From positions 1 through 64,000 of the forward strand of contig NZ_JAHUTT010000009.1 in NCBI RefSeq assembly GCF_019209865.1: a stretch of 64,000 nucleotides of DNA. The letters run 5' to 3'. This DNA is from Shewanella sp. NIFS-20-20. Lineage in GTDB: Bacteria > Pseudomonadota > Gammaproteobacteria > Enterobacterales > Shewanellaceae. Positions 19,862 to 28,600 of this stretch are shown here, piece by piece. Within the stretch, counting starts at the first letter, position 1. Every line of letters begins with the position of its first letter. Below the pieces are notes generated by a model. It had not been told where the DNA came from, did no database searches, and worked only from the letters and a program-made list of their open reading frames with translations. The translations under genes were made by a program, and so were the position numbers.

Positions 19862-20803
19862 ATGCAGTATTTCCCTCTCATGCTCGACACCCGCCATTGC
19901 TCAGTGTTAATGGTCGGTGGTGGTGTAGTTGCCGAGCGCAAGTTAACCTTGCTGGCTCGCACTGACGCCCAGATTACCCTGATTTCGCCAGTTATCACAC
20001 CCATAATCCAGCAACTGGTAGATGGCAATAGAGTGCAATGGCAGTCGCGGATTGCGGCGCTAGATGACATCAGTGCCCAGTTTCAGTTAATTTACCTCGC
20101 CACAGATAACCAAGCCTTACATCAGCAAATGGCCGTGAGAGCGGCTGAATTAGGGGTGTTGATTAATGTGGTCGATACGCCTAGCCTGTGCAGTTTTATC
20201 ACCCCAGCGATTGTTGACCGTGGTCGTTTACAAGTGGCCATCAGTACAGCGGGTGCCGCCCCTGTTTATGCTCGCACAATCAGAGGCCGCTTAGAGCAAG
20301 CCCTGCCTGCGAGTTTAGCGCCACTGCTCGACTTTGTGGCCGCTAATCGTGAGCGGGTGAAGCACAGTTTTATCAATGAAGATGAGCGTCGCCGCTGCTG
20401 GGAGCGTTTTTTCGCCTTGAACGGCGACAGGTTTGATCATCAGACAACGACATGGTTTGAACAGGCACTCGACGATCGATCGAAGCCCACAGCTTCCATC
20501 CTCTTGCTCGATCAGCAGTCGGATCCGCAATTATTGCCTATTGCTGCCGTGGCACTAATGCAACAATTGGAATATGTCTTTCACAGTGAGCCAATGACTG
20601 TGGCGTTAAATGAATTCATACGTCGTGATTGCAACCGTGAACCTTTGCAATCGCTAGAAGCGGTGCTGGATTGCCAACGGGCAGGTTTCCGTTCGTTGGT
20701 GGTTGCCGATGCACCAACCTTAGCTGCCATCGCGGCGCAATCACCTAATTGCTTGACCTTAAAAGCTGGAGCCTTACATGGCACTGAATGCCACGATTTT
20801 TAA
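19862..20803 (+). CDS. Precorrin-2 dehydrogenase/sirohydrochlorin ferrochelatase with a degenerate SUMT remnant
   Basis: This 313-residue protein makes siroheme from precorrin-2. Residues 1 to about 205 match the CysG B domain: the NAD-binding VLMVGGGVVAERKL, the catalytic Asp105 in INVVDTPSLCSF (Asp104 in E. coli CysG) and Ser128 in AISTAGAAPVYAR. Residues about 210-303 line up with the start of the CysG A (uroporphyrinogen methyltransferase) domain, for example SILLLDQQSDPQLLPIAAVA against the VLVGAGPGDPGLLT region and FIRRD against VRRD. The SAM-binding GAGPGDPG glycine pattern is lost and the remaining half of the domain is absent. Uroporphyrinogen methylation must therefore be done by another enzyme. 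The end overlaps yaeQ by 26 bases. Confidence 0.9.
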   Translation: MQYFPLMLDTRHCSVLMVGGGVVAERKLTLLARTDAQITLISPVITPIIQQLVDGNRVQWQSRIAALDDISAQFQLIYLATDNQALHQQMAVRAAELGVLINVVDTPSLCSFITPAIVDRGRLQVAISTAGAAPVYARTIRGRLEQALPASLAPLLDFVAANRERVKHSFINEDERRRCWERFFALNGDRFDHQTTTWFEQALDDRSKPTASILLLDQQSDPQLLPIAAVALMQQLEYVFHSEPMTVALNEFIRRDCNREPLQSLEAVLDCQRAGFRSLVVADAPTLAAIAAQSPNCLTLKAGALHGTECHDF

Positions 20804-21314
20804 AGCCGAACTGCAGATTGCAGATATGGACCGTTATTATTACCAAACCCACCAATTTACTTTGGCGCAACACCCTTCAGAAACCGATGAGCGCATGATG
20901 GTTCGCTTAGCCGCGTTCGCACTTAATGCATCAGAACACTTAACCTTTTCCAAAGGATTGTGTGTCGATGATGAGGCCGAGCTGTGGCAAAAAAGCTTAA
21001 GTGGCGATATAGAACTGTGGATTGAGTTTGGTGAAGCCGATGAAAAATGGATAAAAAAGGCCTGTGGCCGTGCCAAAAACGTAAAGTTATATGTCTATGG
21101 CGGTCGGAGTGTGCCTATTTGGTGGCAAAAAGCTCAAGGGCCATTTAGTCGATATAAAAACCTTGAGGTATGGGAATTTCCCAAAGAGCAAGTGCAGCAG
21201 TTGGCTGGCTTAGTTAAGCGCTCGATGCGACTAAGTTGCAACATCTCAGAAGGCGAAATGTGGCTCAATGATGACGATCAAAGTCTCGCGTTAACCCCCA
21301 TTAGGCTCTACTAA
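20778..21314 (+). CDS. yaeQ: YaeQ family protein
   Basis: A 178-residue protein of the YaeQ family, which has a PD-(D/E)XK nuclease-like fold and no settled function. It aligns with E. coli YaeQ from the first residue (MALNATIFKAELQIADMDR) through HPSETDERMMVRLAAF, GLCVDDEAELW, DIELWIEFGEADEKWIKKAC and VPIWWQKAQG. Because the family match begins at the first Met, the 26-base overlap with the upstream siroheme gene appears real. Confidence 0.93.
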   Translation: MALNATIFKAELQIADMDRYYYQTHQFTLAQHPSETDERMMVRLAAFALNASEHLTFSKGLCVDDEAELWQKSLSGDIELWIEFGEADEKWIKKACGRAKNVKLYVYGGRSVPIWWQKAQGPFSRYKNLEVWEFPKEQVQQLAGLVKRSMRLSCNISEGEMWLNDDDQSLALTPIRLY

Positions 21315-21341
21315 GGGGAAGCGGATTAGGACGCTCAAGCA

Positions 21342-21372
21342 ACAGGCTCTAACCAAGGGGCCTGTTTTTTTT
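21342..21372 (+). terminator. Rho-independent terminator after yaeQ
   Basis: ACAGGC and GCCTGT form a stem with a 12-base loop, followed by eight T. It lies between yaeQ and the convergent yjbR-like gene. Confidence 0.75.
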
Positions 21373-21397
21373 GCAAGCCTCTATCTTAATACCCTGG

Positions 21398-21799
21398 CTA
21401 AGGTTCTGGTATGTTACTTGAGCCCTCCTTAGTCGGCGGCTGTTCTAATCCTAACTGCCGGCGCATGGCTATGGTTAACCCTAAACAGACGAGCCGGTAA
21501 GATTGGCTAAGGTAATAGCGTAAATCCTCATCCTTACTTGGGGCATTATCAAACTGCTGGATCCATTTCATGCCGCGACTGCCAAAGTATGGCGCTGGTC
21601 TATAGCCGTCGATTTCCCCGAGAAAGTGAAAATTATTGTCGGTGGTTTTAAAGGTATACGCTGCTACTTTACTCGCCGAGCTGCTCCCAATGGCAAACAC
21701 TTTGCCGCCGACTTTCCAGACATGGCTTGCTCCCCACTGCTGCACATAGGTAGTGGCGGGTAAGGATTGGCAAAAATGGTTAAATTCATCGACTGTCAT
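21398..21799 (-). CDS. MmcQ/YjbR family DNA-binding protein
   Basis: A 133-residue protein of the YjbR fold (CyaY-like double-stranded-DNA-binding family). Typical elements are the N-terminal DEFNHFCQSLPATT, WGASHVWKVGGKVFAIG, RPAPYFGSRGMKWIQQF and the C-terminal helix LRYYLSQSYRLVCLGLT. The cellular role is undefined. Its start overlaps the upstream hydrolase gene by 14 bases. Confidence 0.86.
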   Translation of the reverse strand: MTVDEFNHFCQSLPATTYVQQWGASHVWKVGGKVFAIGSSSASKVAAYTFKTTDNNFHFLGEIDGYRPAPYFGSRGMKWIQQFDNAPSKDEDLRYYLSQSYRLVCLGLTIAMRRQLGLEQPPTKEGSSNIPEP

Positions 21800-22508
21800 G
21801 GACGTTCAAAGGCTCATTTTCATGGACATGAGACGCAGTGCTCACAAGGTTAAGAATAATGTCAGCGCATTCGTTAGGGTGAGTCTGGGCGATGAAATGA
21901 CCGCCAGCGATGTTTATAACAGTGCAATTGGCAAATACGGCCTTCAGCAGCGCCAGTGCTGTGTGACTGACCAATTTATCGCGATGAGGTTTAATGTAGA
22001 TAGCGGGGCAGTCGATAACCGCGTGTGGGACCTTGAGCGCGGCAATATTGCTGAGTCTATGGTGCAACATTAGCGGATTAGCTTGCGATAGCGCATGCCA
22101 TATCGGTTCAACCCTTGTGCGTTTACCGATTAAATTAAAGGCTAGCCAATGCAGCAGCCAACTCGACACAGGGTTTGGTCGCATTAAGCTGATGGGTAAC
22201 CAGTGGGCCAATCGTGATAGCTGTGACGGGGATGAGATAAAACTAGCGATAAACACCACGGCTTGTACTTGCATCGGCCGCAGTTGGCATAACTCGTAAG
22301 CTATGCGGCCAGAGTACGACTCTGCTACCAAGATAACTGGCTCAGAGGTTATCTCTTGGGCGATTGTCGCCGCTTGTTCGATATAACTGGTGCCAGCGAC
22401 GTTATCGAGCGTATATAGCTTAACCGCCATACTCTGATTAAGCTGATGATACAGTTGCTTTAGCAGTAGCCCAGTGCCATCGAGACCGGGAAGTAATATC
22501 ACTGTCAT
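21786..22508 (-). CDS. Alpha/beta hydrolase
   Basis: A 240-residue esterase-like hydrolase without a signal peptide. The N-terminal LLPGLDGTG supplies the oxyanion region. The nucleophile elbow reads AESYSGRI, so the usual first Gly of GxSxG is Ala. A catalytic His is expected in IAGGHFIAQTHP near the end, and an Asp in CPAIYIKPHRDKLV is a candidate third member. The substrate is unknown. It forms an overlapping pair with the yjbR-like gene. Confidence 0.8.
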   Translation of the reverse strand: MTVILLPGLDGTGLLLKQLYHQLNQSMAVKLYTLDNVAGTSYIEQAATIAQEITSEPVILVAESYSGRIAYELCQLRPMQVQAVVFIASFISSPSQLSRLAHWLPISLMRPNPVSSWLLHWLAFNLIGKRTRVEPIWHALSQANPLMLHHRLSNIAALKVPHAVIDCPAIYIKPHRDKLVSHTALALLKAVFANCTVINIAGGHFIAQTHPNECADIILNLVSTASHVHENEPLNVHDSR

Positions 22509-22529
22509 TAGACGTGGATTAACGAAAAT

Positions 22530-22555
22530 AATAAGGCCGCGAGTGCGGCCTTATT
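22530..22555 (-). terminator. Terminator of the RND operon
   Basis: AATAAGGCCGC and GCGGCCTTATT form a perfect 11-base stem with loop GAGT, just downstream of the rhodanese stop codon on the minus strand. The tail read on the minus strand is ATTTTCG. Confidence 0.75.
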
Positions 22556-22566
22556 ATCAGGGTTAA

Positions 22567-22938
22567 TTACTTTGTGGGCTCGATGCGCACTAAATTCTGG
22601 TATGCGCCGCCATTAAAGGTATGAGTATAGCCTTGCTCAATCAGTGACTGTTGCGCTCGGCCACTGCGATTGCCACTACGACAATATAAAACCACTTCGG
22701 TATCTTTGGCGATATCGCGTTGGGCAAACTCTTGGGCTATCTGCTCAAATGGAATATTAATGGCGTCAGCCAAATGACCTTGGGCAAACTCTTCTGGGGT
22801 GCGGACATCGATCACGAGTGCCCCGTCTTTAATCATATCCCATGCTTGCAAATCATCGGCCGCTTGCGCCGTTGAACTCAGGCTCAAGATGGCGATGAAC
22901 ATAAGGCCAACTTTTTGTAACACAGACAATAAACGCAT
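22567..22938 (-). CDS. Periplasmic rhodanese-like protein
   Basis: A 123-residue single-domain rhodanese with a signal peptide (about residues 1-26, ending STAQA before ADD). The active-site loop is YCRSGNRSGRA and the N-terminal signature is LVIDVRTPEEFAQGHLADAINIP. It would carry persulfide sulfur in the periplasm. It sits four bases after the DUF2892 gene as the last gene of the RND operon. Confidence 0.88.
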   Translation of the reverse strand: MRLLSVLQKVGLMFIAILSLSSTAQAADDLQAWDMIKDGALVIDVRTPEEFAQGHLADAINIPFEQIAQEFAQRDIAKDTEVVLYCRSGNRSGRAQQSLIEQGYTHTFNGGAYQNLVRIEPTK

Positions 22939-22942
22939 TTTT

Positions 22943-23167
22943 CTATCCTTGTATTCGCTTAGCTAATGCAATTTCTGCTTCAGTCTTAACGCCAAATTTA
23001 CGCATCACCATGGCAGCGGGACAAAAGCCAGTGAAAGAGCTTTGGAATAAATTAGCACCGACAAAGGCAGTAAGCCAGAGAAAATCGGTACTGACCCACA
23101 CACTCAGGGCTAACGAAAGTAACACCATGATACCAGCAAAGGCGGTGATTGATTTCTCGAGTGACAT
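22943..23167 (-). CDS. DUF2892 (YgaP membrane-domain-like) protein
   Basis: A 74-residue inner membrane protein with two membrane segments (ITAFAGIMVLLSLALSVWV and FLWLTAFVGANLFQSSFTGF) and FCPAAMVMRKFG. These features match the DUF2892 module that is fused to rhodanese in E. coli YgaP; here the two are separate neighbouring genes. The start at 23167 (MSLEKS) follows GGAAC; an earlier ATG lies inside the RND gene. It begins one base after the RND stop codon. Confidence 0.85.
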   Translation of the reverse strand: MSLEKSITAFAGIMVLLSLALSVWVSTDFLWLTAFVGANLFQSSFTGFCPAAMVMRKFGVKTEAEIALAKRIQG

Positions 23168-23168
23168 A

Positions 23169-26100
23169 TTAATGTTCCGATAAATATTTATTTGCAATTT
23201 CAGGGAAGCGCTGGATCAAACTAAAGTACAGCACTGGAATTAAAATAATGGTCAATAAGGTTGAGGCAAATATGCCAAAGATAAGACTGATAGCGAGGCC
23301 ATTGAATATCGGATCATCCAAAATAAACAAGGAACCTATCATGGCCGCTAGTGCAGTCAAAATAATGGGTTTGGCTCTCACTGTGCCAGAATGGATCACC
23401 GCTTGAGCTAAGGGGATCCCGCGCGCCAATTCATGATTAATGAAGTCCACCAACAGGATAGAGTTTCGGACTATGATGCCTGCAAGGGCAATCATGCCAA
23501 TCATCGAGGGGGCAGTAAATTGCGCACCGAGCAAGGCATGACCTGGCATGACGCCAATAATTGTTAATGGAATGGGGGCCATAATAACCAAGGGCACTAA
23601 ATACGATTTAAACTGAGCCACGACCAGTAAATAAATACCAATCATTCCAATAGCATAGGCTATGCCCATATCCCGAAAGGTTTCGTAAGTGATTTTCCAT
23701 TCGCCATCCCATAGGACACTAATGCTGTCCAGACCAGAGGGTTGTTCGACAAAGGACTGTTGGAAGCCAAGGCCCTCATCGCCATTAATGTGTGCCACCA
23801 TGTCGAACATCCCATATAACGGGCTGTCGAGCTCGCCGGCCATATCGCCGGTCACCATGATCATCGGCACCATATTTTTGTGCATGATAGGCATCTTGAT
23901 ATGACCTTGGGTGATGTTTACCAGATCGGCAATCGCCACGGTCGTGCCTTGCTGATTGGTTAAGGTTAGATTTAGTACCTGTTCAAGATCCATTTTCGTC
24001 GATTCTTTCAGCTCCAAACGAATAGGGATGGGGGTTTGCTGGTTGGGCTGATGGAAGTTAGCGACATCTTTTCCGCCAATAGAGGTGGTAATCGCGTCGA
24101 CAATGTTGGCATAAGGCACGCCTAACAAGTTGGCTTTTTGTCTATCGATGCTAATTTGCCACTGCGCTTGTTGAGCCGGTAAAAATATTTCCACATCAAC
24201 CATGCCATCGGTTTGTTCAAATAAGTCGAACATTTGCTTGGCGGCTTGCTGGCGTAACGCCTCATTAGGGGCATAAACTTCAGCCACAACAGGGGCCCAT
24301 ACTGGTGGTCCTGGCGGGACTTCTACCACTTGGATCCGGCCATTATAGCGGCTAGCGATTTGCGTCAATTGCGCTCGGGTTGATGCGGCAATACTGTGGC
24401 TATCGCGATCGCGTTGTTGATGAGCGACTAAGTTAACTTGAATATCGCCAAGTTCAGGTGCTTCACGCAGATAGTAATGCCTAACTAACCCATTAAAATT
24501 CATGGGTGAGTTGGTACCAGCATAGGTTTGAATATGCGTCACCTCAGGCACAGTCAGTAAATATTGGCCAAGGTCGTTGAGCACTTTTTGAGTTTGCTCA
24601 ACTGGGGTACCTTCCGGCATATCTAACATCACTTGAAATTCTGACTTATTGTCAAAGGGCAGCATTTTCATTACCACTAACTTGGCGACAGGTAGGCTCA
24701 TGGCCAATACAATCAAGACTAATAACCCGAGACTCAACAAGCGTCGATGGGTTCGCGCTTTATCGCCAATCACAAATGGGCTTAATAAGCGGTGGAAGAA
24801 ACGCGCCATGCCTGAGTCATCGGGATTATGGCTGGTGGCATGAACCTGGCTAGATGCGAGTAACTTGCCACTGAGCCAAGGCGTAATGATAAAAGCAATG
24901 GCAAGCGAGATCAGCATGCCCATACTGGCATTGATAGGAATCGGGCTCATGTATGGTCCCATCAAGCCACCGACAAAGTTCATAGGTAATAACGCGGCGA
25001 TCACGGTGAAGGTCGCTAAAATTGTCGGTCCACCCACCTCATCGACGGCTCTTGGGATCAGTTGCTTTATCGACCCCGTTTTCATTGCCATATGTCGATG
25101 AATGTTTTCCACCACAACAATGGCATCATCGACCAGGATGCCGATAGAAAAAATCAATGCAAACAGTGAAATACGATTTAGCGTAAAGCCCCAAGCCCAA
25201 CTAGCAAAGAGGGTCATCGCCAGCGTAATGATGATAGCCACCCCGACCACAATCGATTCACGCAGCCCCATGGTTACCAGCACCAAGAGTACGACAGCTA
25301 AGGTGGCAAACATTAATTTATAGATTAAGGTGCTGGATTTCTCCGCGGCAGTTTCACCATAGTTACGCGTGATAGTGGCTTGGATATTATCCGGGATGAG
25401 GACATTGTGACTGGCCTGCAGCTGGGCGTTAATGGCATCGGCTAAATCGACAGCATTAATTCCAGGTTGTTTGGCAATCGAGAGGGTCACAGAGGGGTAG
25501 CTGCCACTGCTGTCTTGAAACCAAACATTGGCGCTAGGAATATCGGCACCGAGATTGAGTTCAGCTATGTCAGCCAAGTAGACGGCTTGTGGGCCACTCT
25601 GTGTGGGCACCACGGCGACCACCAAATCAGCCACTTCTTGTTCGGATTGTAAAAACTGGCCGGTTTTTATCTTAATGACCTGATTATTTTGAACCAAAGA
25701 TACCGGCATTGAGGTGCGATTATTGTTATCTAAGCTATTTTGTAATTGGTCATAACTTAATCCAAACGCATTGAGTTTGACGGGGTCAATCCGTACATTG
25801 AGCACTAATTCTTGCTCACCGACCAAATTCACTTCCCGGGTACCTGGAATGCGTTTCAATTGGGTTTTAAGACCCGTGGCGACTTGGGTTAATTGGGCTG
25901 CAGATACCTGCCGGTCTTTGGACCATAAGTTAATGTTCACTATGGGAACATCATCAATACTGCGGGGCTTGATTAACGGCTCGCCGACACCTGCCTGACG
26001 AGGCAGTCTGTCCATATTGGCATAGAGTTGGTTGTAGAGCGCAACAATGGCATCGTTGCGCGGGACACCAACATCAAATACCACGATTAACATGGCGCCA

Positions 26101-26390
26101 TCGGCTTGAGACATGGAATATAACGTATCTATTCCCTTGATTTCAGAGATCAGCTGCTCTGCTGGCAGGGTCACTAAGTTTTGGACTTCTTGTGGTGTCG
26201 CGCCGACAAAGGGAATAAAAACATCGATGAAGGTGACCTCAATTTGAGGATCTTCTTCTTTTGGCGTCACCATAATGGCAAAAATACCCATGAGTAAGCC
26301 TAGCAAGGCCAACAGTGGCGTCATGGGGTTGGTTTGAAAGGTGGCGGCTAATCGACCTGCGATGCCCATTTTGGGCGTGTCCTGACTCAT
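23169..26390 (-). CDS. RND efflux transporter permease
   Basis: A 1073-residue inner membrane pump of the AcrB superfamily with two repeats of one plus five membrane spans and two large periplasmic loops. The fourth-span proton-relay motif IGILVDDAIVVVENIHRHM with two adjacent Asp is present, as are MTPLLALLGLLMGIFAIM and GIIVRNSILLVDFINHELARG. It works with the adaptor at 26400-27437; no outer membrane factor gene is nearby, so a TolC encoded elsewhere is implied. The loops do not contain the heavy-metal CzcA signature that I would look for. The substrate is unknown; the downstream DUF2892 and rhodanese genes suggest a link to reactive sulfur or thiol-linked compounds. Confidence 0.93.
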   Translation of the reverse strand: MSQDTPKMGIAGRLAATFQTNPMTPLLALLGLLMGIFAIMVTPKEEDPQIEVTFIDVFIPFVGATPQEVQNLVTLPAEQLISEIKGIDTLYSMSQADGAMLIVVFDVGVPRNDAIVALYNQLYANMDRLPRQAGVGEPLIKPRSIDDVPIVNINLWSKDRQVSAAQLTQVATGLKTQLKRIPGTREVNLVGEQELVLNVRIDPVKLNAFGLSYDQLQNSLDNNNRTSMPVSLVQNNQVIKIKTGQFLQSEQEVADLVVAVVPTQSGPQAVYLADIAELNLGADIPSANVWFQDSSGSYPSVTLSIAKQPGINAVDLADAINAQLQASHNVLIPDNIQATITRNYGETAAEKSSTLIYKLMFATLAVVLLVLVTMGLRESIVVGVAIIITLAMTLFASWAWGFTLNRISLFALIFSIGILVDDAIVVVENIHRHMAMKTGSIKQLIPRAVDEVGGPTILATFTVIAALLPMNFVGGLMGPYMSPIPINASMGMLISLAIAFIITPWLSGKLLASSQVHATSHNPDDSGMARFFHRLLSPFVIGDKARTHRRLLSLGLLVLIVLAMSLPVAKLVVMKMLPFDNKSEFQVMLDMPEGTPVEQTQKVLNDLGQYLLTVPEVTHIQTYAGTNSPMNFNGLVRHYYLREAPELGDIQVNLVAHQQRDRDSHSIAASTRAQLTQIASRYNGRIQVVEVPPGPPVWAPVVAEVYAPNEALRQQAAKQMFDLFEQTDGMVDVEIFLPAQQAQWQISIDRQKANLLGVPYANIVDAITTSIGGKDVANFHQPNQQTPIPIRLELKESTKMDLEQVLNLTLTNQQGTTVAIADLVNITQGHIKMPIMHKNMVPMIMVTGDMAGELDSPLYGMFDMVAHINGDEGLGFQQSFVEQPSGLDSISVLWDGEWKITYETFRDMGIAYAIGMIGIYLLVVAQFKSYLVPLVIMAPIPLTIIGVMPGHALLGAQFTAPSMIGMIALAGIIVRNSILLVDFINHELARGIPLAQAVIHSGTVRAKPIILTALAAMIGSLFILDDPIFNGLAISLIFGIFASTLLTIILIPVLYFSLIQRFPEIANKYLSEH

Positions 26391-26399
26391 ACAAACTCC

Positions 26400-27437
26400 T
26401 TAATTAACCGTCATACTCGCTTTGCCAGACATGAGTAGTTCGTATGGCGCGCTAGCAATTTTATCGCCCACTTCCAGACCGGCGAGTACTTGGACCTTAT
26501 CATCTTGGTAAGCGCCGAGACGTACTTGTGTCAGCAAGAATTGGTTGTTGCGCCATAGATAGACGGCGGTGAGTTCATTCATGTGGTACACGGCACTGAC
26601 GGGGATAGCAATTTGTTGGCGTTGTCCGGTGCTAAAGCGCACCTTGGCCCAGCTACCGGGATTGATATTGCCAATATCTGCGGGTAAGGGCAGGCGTATC
26701 ATGTAGCTATGACTCTTAGGATCGGCAAATTGGCTTATTTCTGGCGAGATATCCATGATCACTCGACCATCACTTAGCTCGATGTCAAACTTCGGTAGGC
26801 TATTGAGCGCCTGACGATAGCGTTCAGGCACCCAAGCGACGGCGCGCATTTGCTGGTTAGAGTAACCCGAAAGTAATGCTTGCCCTGGCTGGACGGTTTC
26901 TCCGACTTCAACATGGCGAGCCGTTAAAATACCTGAAAATGGCGCAAAGACTTGGGTGTATTTAACATTTTCAATGGCCTTTTCTACTTGTGATTGCGCT
27001 GCGTTGACCGCTTGTGCAGCGGCGTCGGCCTTGGCGGTGGCATTATCAATTTCACCTTTAGAAATAGCCCCTTGCGGAAAGAGTTGCTGCAGACGGCGCC
27101 ATTGTGATTGGGCATCGATATTGAATGCGCGGGCTTTAGCCAGTTCAGCCTCAGCGCCGGTTAATTGCGCCCCTTGCTCGATATTGGTCATCCGCAATAA
27201 CTCGGCGCCTTCGGGGACGAGATCATTGACGTCATAGTTAATGGCAAGGATCCGAGCTGAGGTCTGGGCTGAAACTGTTGCATCTTGCACTGCTTCTAGC
27301 GTGGCATCTAGGTTTAACATTTGCGCAGTCATTACCGACTCTATGGTTAACAATTGCTCAGGCATTGGCTGAGTTGCTAGAGTGTGAGCACTGAAAAGCA
27401 GGGCACACATGGCGGTAATAGTGGGTCGTAGTTTCAT
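26400..27437 (-). CDS. RND efflux periplasmic adaptor (membrane fusion protein)
   Basis: A 345-residue adaptor that joins the RND permease to an outer membrane channel. It has a signal peptide (ending THTLATQ), split lipoyl halves around an alpha-helical hairpin (ELAKARAFNIDAQSQWRRLQQLF and AKADAAAQAVNAAQSQVEKAIENVKY) and the characteristic VFAPFSGILTARHVEVGETVQPGQALL. It is the first gene of the four-gene operon, nine bases before the permease gene. Confidence 0.93.
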   Translation of the reverse strand: MKLRPTITAMCALLFSAHTLATQPMPEQLLTIESVMTAQMLNLDATLEAVQDATVSAQTSARILAINYDVNDLVPEGAELLRMTNIEQGAQLTGAEAELAKARAFNIDAQSQWRRLQQLFPQGAISKGEIDNATAKADAAAQAVNAAQSQVEKAIENVKYTQVFAPFSGILTARHVEVGETVQPGQALLSGYSNQQMRAVAWVPERYRQALNSLPKFDIELSDGRVIMDISPEISQFADPKSHSYMIRLPLPADIGNINPGSWAKVRFSTGQRQQIAIPVSAVYHMNELTAVYLWRNNQFLLTQVRLGAYQDDKVQVLAGLEVGDKIASAPYELLMSGKASMTVN

Positions 27438-27486
27438 CCTTTACACCTCGATTCCAGAAGACAGGTAGCGATTGCACCATTCATGC

Positions 27487-27531
27487 AAAAATCCTAATGG
27501 AATGCAGTGTAAACTGCAATCAATCCATTAG
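27487..27531 (-). terminator. Hairpin terminator of the SIMPL gene
   Basis: On the minus strand, CTAATGGA pairs with TCCATTAG, enclosing a second stem TGCAGT/ACTGCA with a four-base loop and an asymmetric internal loop. GATTTTTG follows. It lies between the SIMPL gene stop and the RND adaptor start. Its nested symmetry would also suit a repressor site, but the T run favours termination. Confidence 0.6.
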
Positions 27532-27583
27532 AAAAATTTAATGAATCGATAACTTTAATCGGTATTTATAAATTTTTTGGTAT

Positions 27584-28294
27584 TTAATCAGAGAGATAGT
27601 AGGTGATGGTTGATACCACCCTGATTTGTTTGATGTGCGGGGAATTGCTATCTCGGTCGCTAATACTGAATTGACCTTGACTGGCTTGTTTAATTTTACC
27701 CAGTTGAGATTGCGAATCCTTGGCAAATTTTTCGGCGACTTCGCGCGCATTTTGAGTCGCCAGTTGGATCATCTCAGGTTTAACATCATTCAATTGGGTG
27801 TAGAGGTATTGAACCCGGCTATTATAGCCATCGGTGGCAAAACTAATGCCATGCTGTAACAGTTGCAATATTTGTTGCTGAGCGCGGCGAACTTTGTCGA
27901 CGTCATTTGAGTACACAGAAATGGTGGTTTTAGCACTGTATCTAAATCTTACGTTGGGGTCGGAATACCCCTGCGCTTGTCGATCATCAATGGCGGGCAT
28001 CGCTTGAGTGATTTCATCATCACTAAATCCTTGTTCTTTTAAAAATGCGATGATGGTGGCGGAGCTATGACTGACGCTTTGATAAAGCTGATTGAGGTTA
28101 TTATCAACAGCGGTAAAGGGGATGGGCCAGATAGCGATATTGGCATTCACCTCCATCTGCGCGAGTCCTTTCACCGTGACACTTCTATCAAGCATTTTGG
28201 TGGCCATGATACTGGTGCTTGCTTGATAACCTAATCCGAGTAATCCAGCAAAAATCCCCAACCCTAACAGTGCCGCTGCGACCATGGTTTTCAT
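27584..28294 (-). CDS. SIMPL domain-containing protein
   Basis: A 236-residue envelope protein with an N-terminal signal or anchor (MKTMVAAALLGLGIFAGLLG). The body fits the SIMPL/DUF541 family: RSVTVKGLAQMEVNANIAIWP, a repeated alpha-beta pattern, the region ATQNAREVAEKFAKDSQSQLGKIKQASQG in the typical C-terminal position and a closing VVSTITYYLSD strand. The start at 28294 follows AAAGGATG; the longer frame upstream shows no signal and poor coding character. The function is not established for the family. Confidence 0.86.
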   Translation of the reverse strand: MKTMVAAALLGLGIFAGLLGLGYQASTSIMATKMLDRSVTVKGLAQMEVNANIAIWPIPFTAVDNNLNQLYQSVSHSSATIIAFLKEQGFSDDEITQAMPAIDDRQAQGYSDPNVRFRYSAKTTISVYSNDVDKVRRAQQQILQLLQHGISFATDGYNSRVQYLYTQLNDVKPEMIQLATQNAREVAEKFAKDSQSQLGKIKQASQGQFSISDRDSNSPHIKQIRVVSTITYYLSD

Positions 28295-28513
28295 TGCATC
28301 ATCCTTTGTTATGCTGTCACTGGTTGAGCTTATCAGTTCATGACCACATAAGCACTGCATGATAGCGGATAAATTAACCATGAGGTTGGGTATTGCTGTG
28401 ATGATATTTAGGGAAAGTTTGGGCGCTGCAAGCCAAAGGATAATCACTCACGCTGGGAGTTAGCAGTAAGAGTTGAGGTCTGCTGCAGGCAAACAATGCC
28501 TTGTCAGCATGCA

Positions 28514-28539
28514 AAAAAGCCGCAAATTTGCGGCTTTTT
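28514..28539 (-). terminator. Rho-independent terminator of fadL
   Basis: AAAAAGCCGCAAA pairs perfectly with TTTGCGGCTTTTT. The A and T runs on both sides make it potentially bidirectional, but the only upstream gene that it can serve is fadL on the minus strand. Confidence 0.88.
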
Positions 28540-28549
28540 AGTTTCCCCC

Positions 28550-28579
28550 CCCCTAAGTGAGTGTCACTCAACTTAGGGG
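28550..28579. repeat. Second inverted repeat behind fadL
   Basis: CCCCTAAGT and ACTTAGGGG are nine-base arms that enclose a further GAGTG/CACTC pair with a one-base bulge. It directly precedes the fadL terminator in transcript order. It may stabilise the 3' end of the mRNA or bind a protein. Confidence 0.65.
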
Positions 28580-28600
28580 CGCTGTCATCATCTTAACAGA

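Larger units (their letters stand above)
28295..28600. other. Intergenic region between the SIMPL and fadL genes
   Basis: This 306-base gap contains the upstream region of the minus-strand SIMPL gene on the left and two strong hairpins that close fadL on the right (28514-28539 and 28550-28579). An apparent 65-codon minus-strand frame here shows no ribosome binding site and is not considered a gene. Confidence 0.6.

Noticed and set aside
27494..27531. Nested palindrome as an operator for the RND operon
   Set aside because: The two symmetry centres do not coincide, and a minus-strand T run follows directly, so a terminator for the SIMPL gene is the simpler reading.
28374..28571. 65-codon minus-strand frame between fadL and the SIMPL gene
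   Set aside because: It runs through the fadL terminator and has no ribosome binding site.
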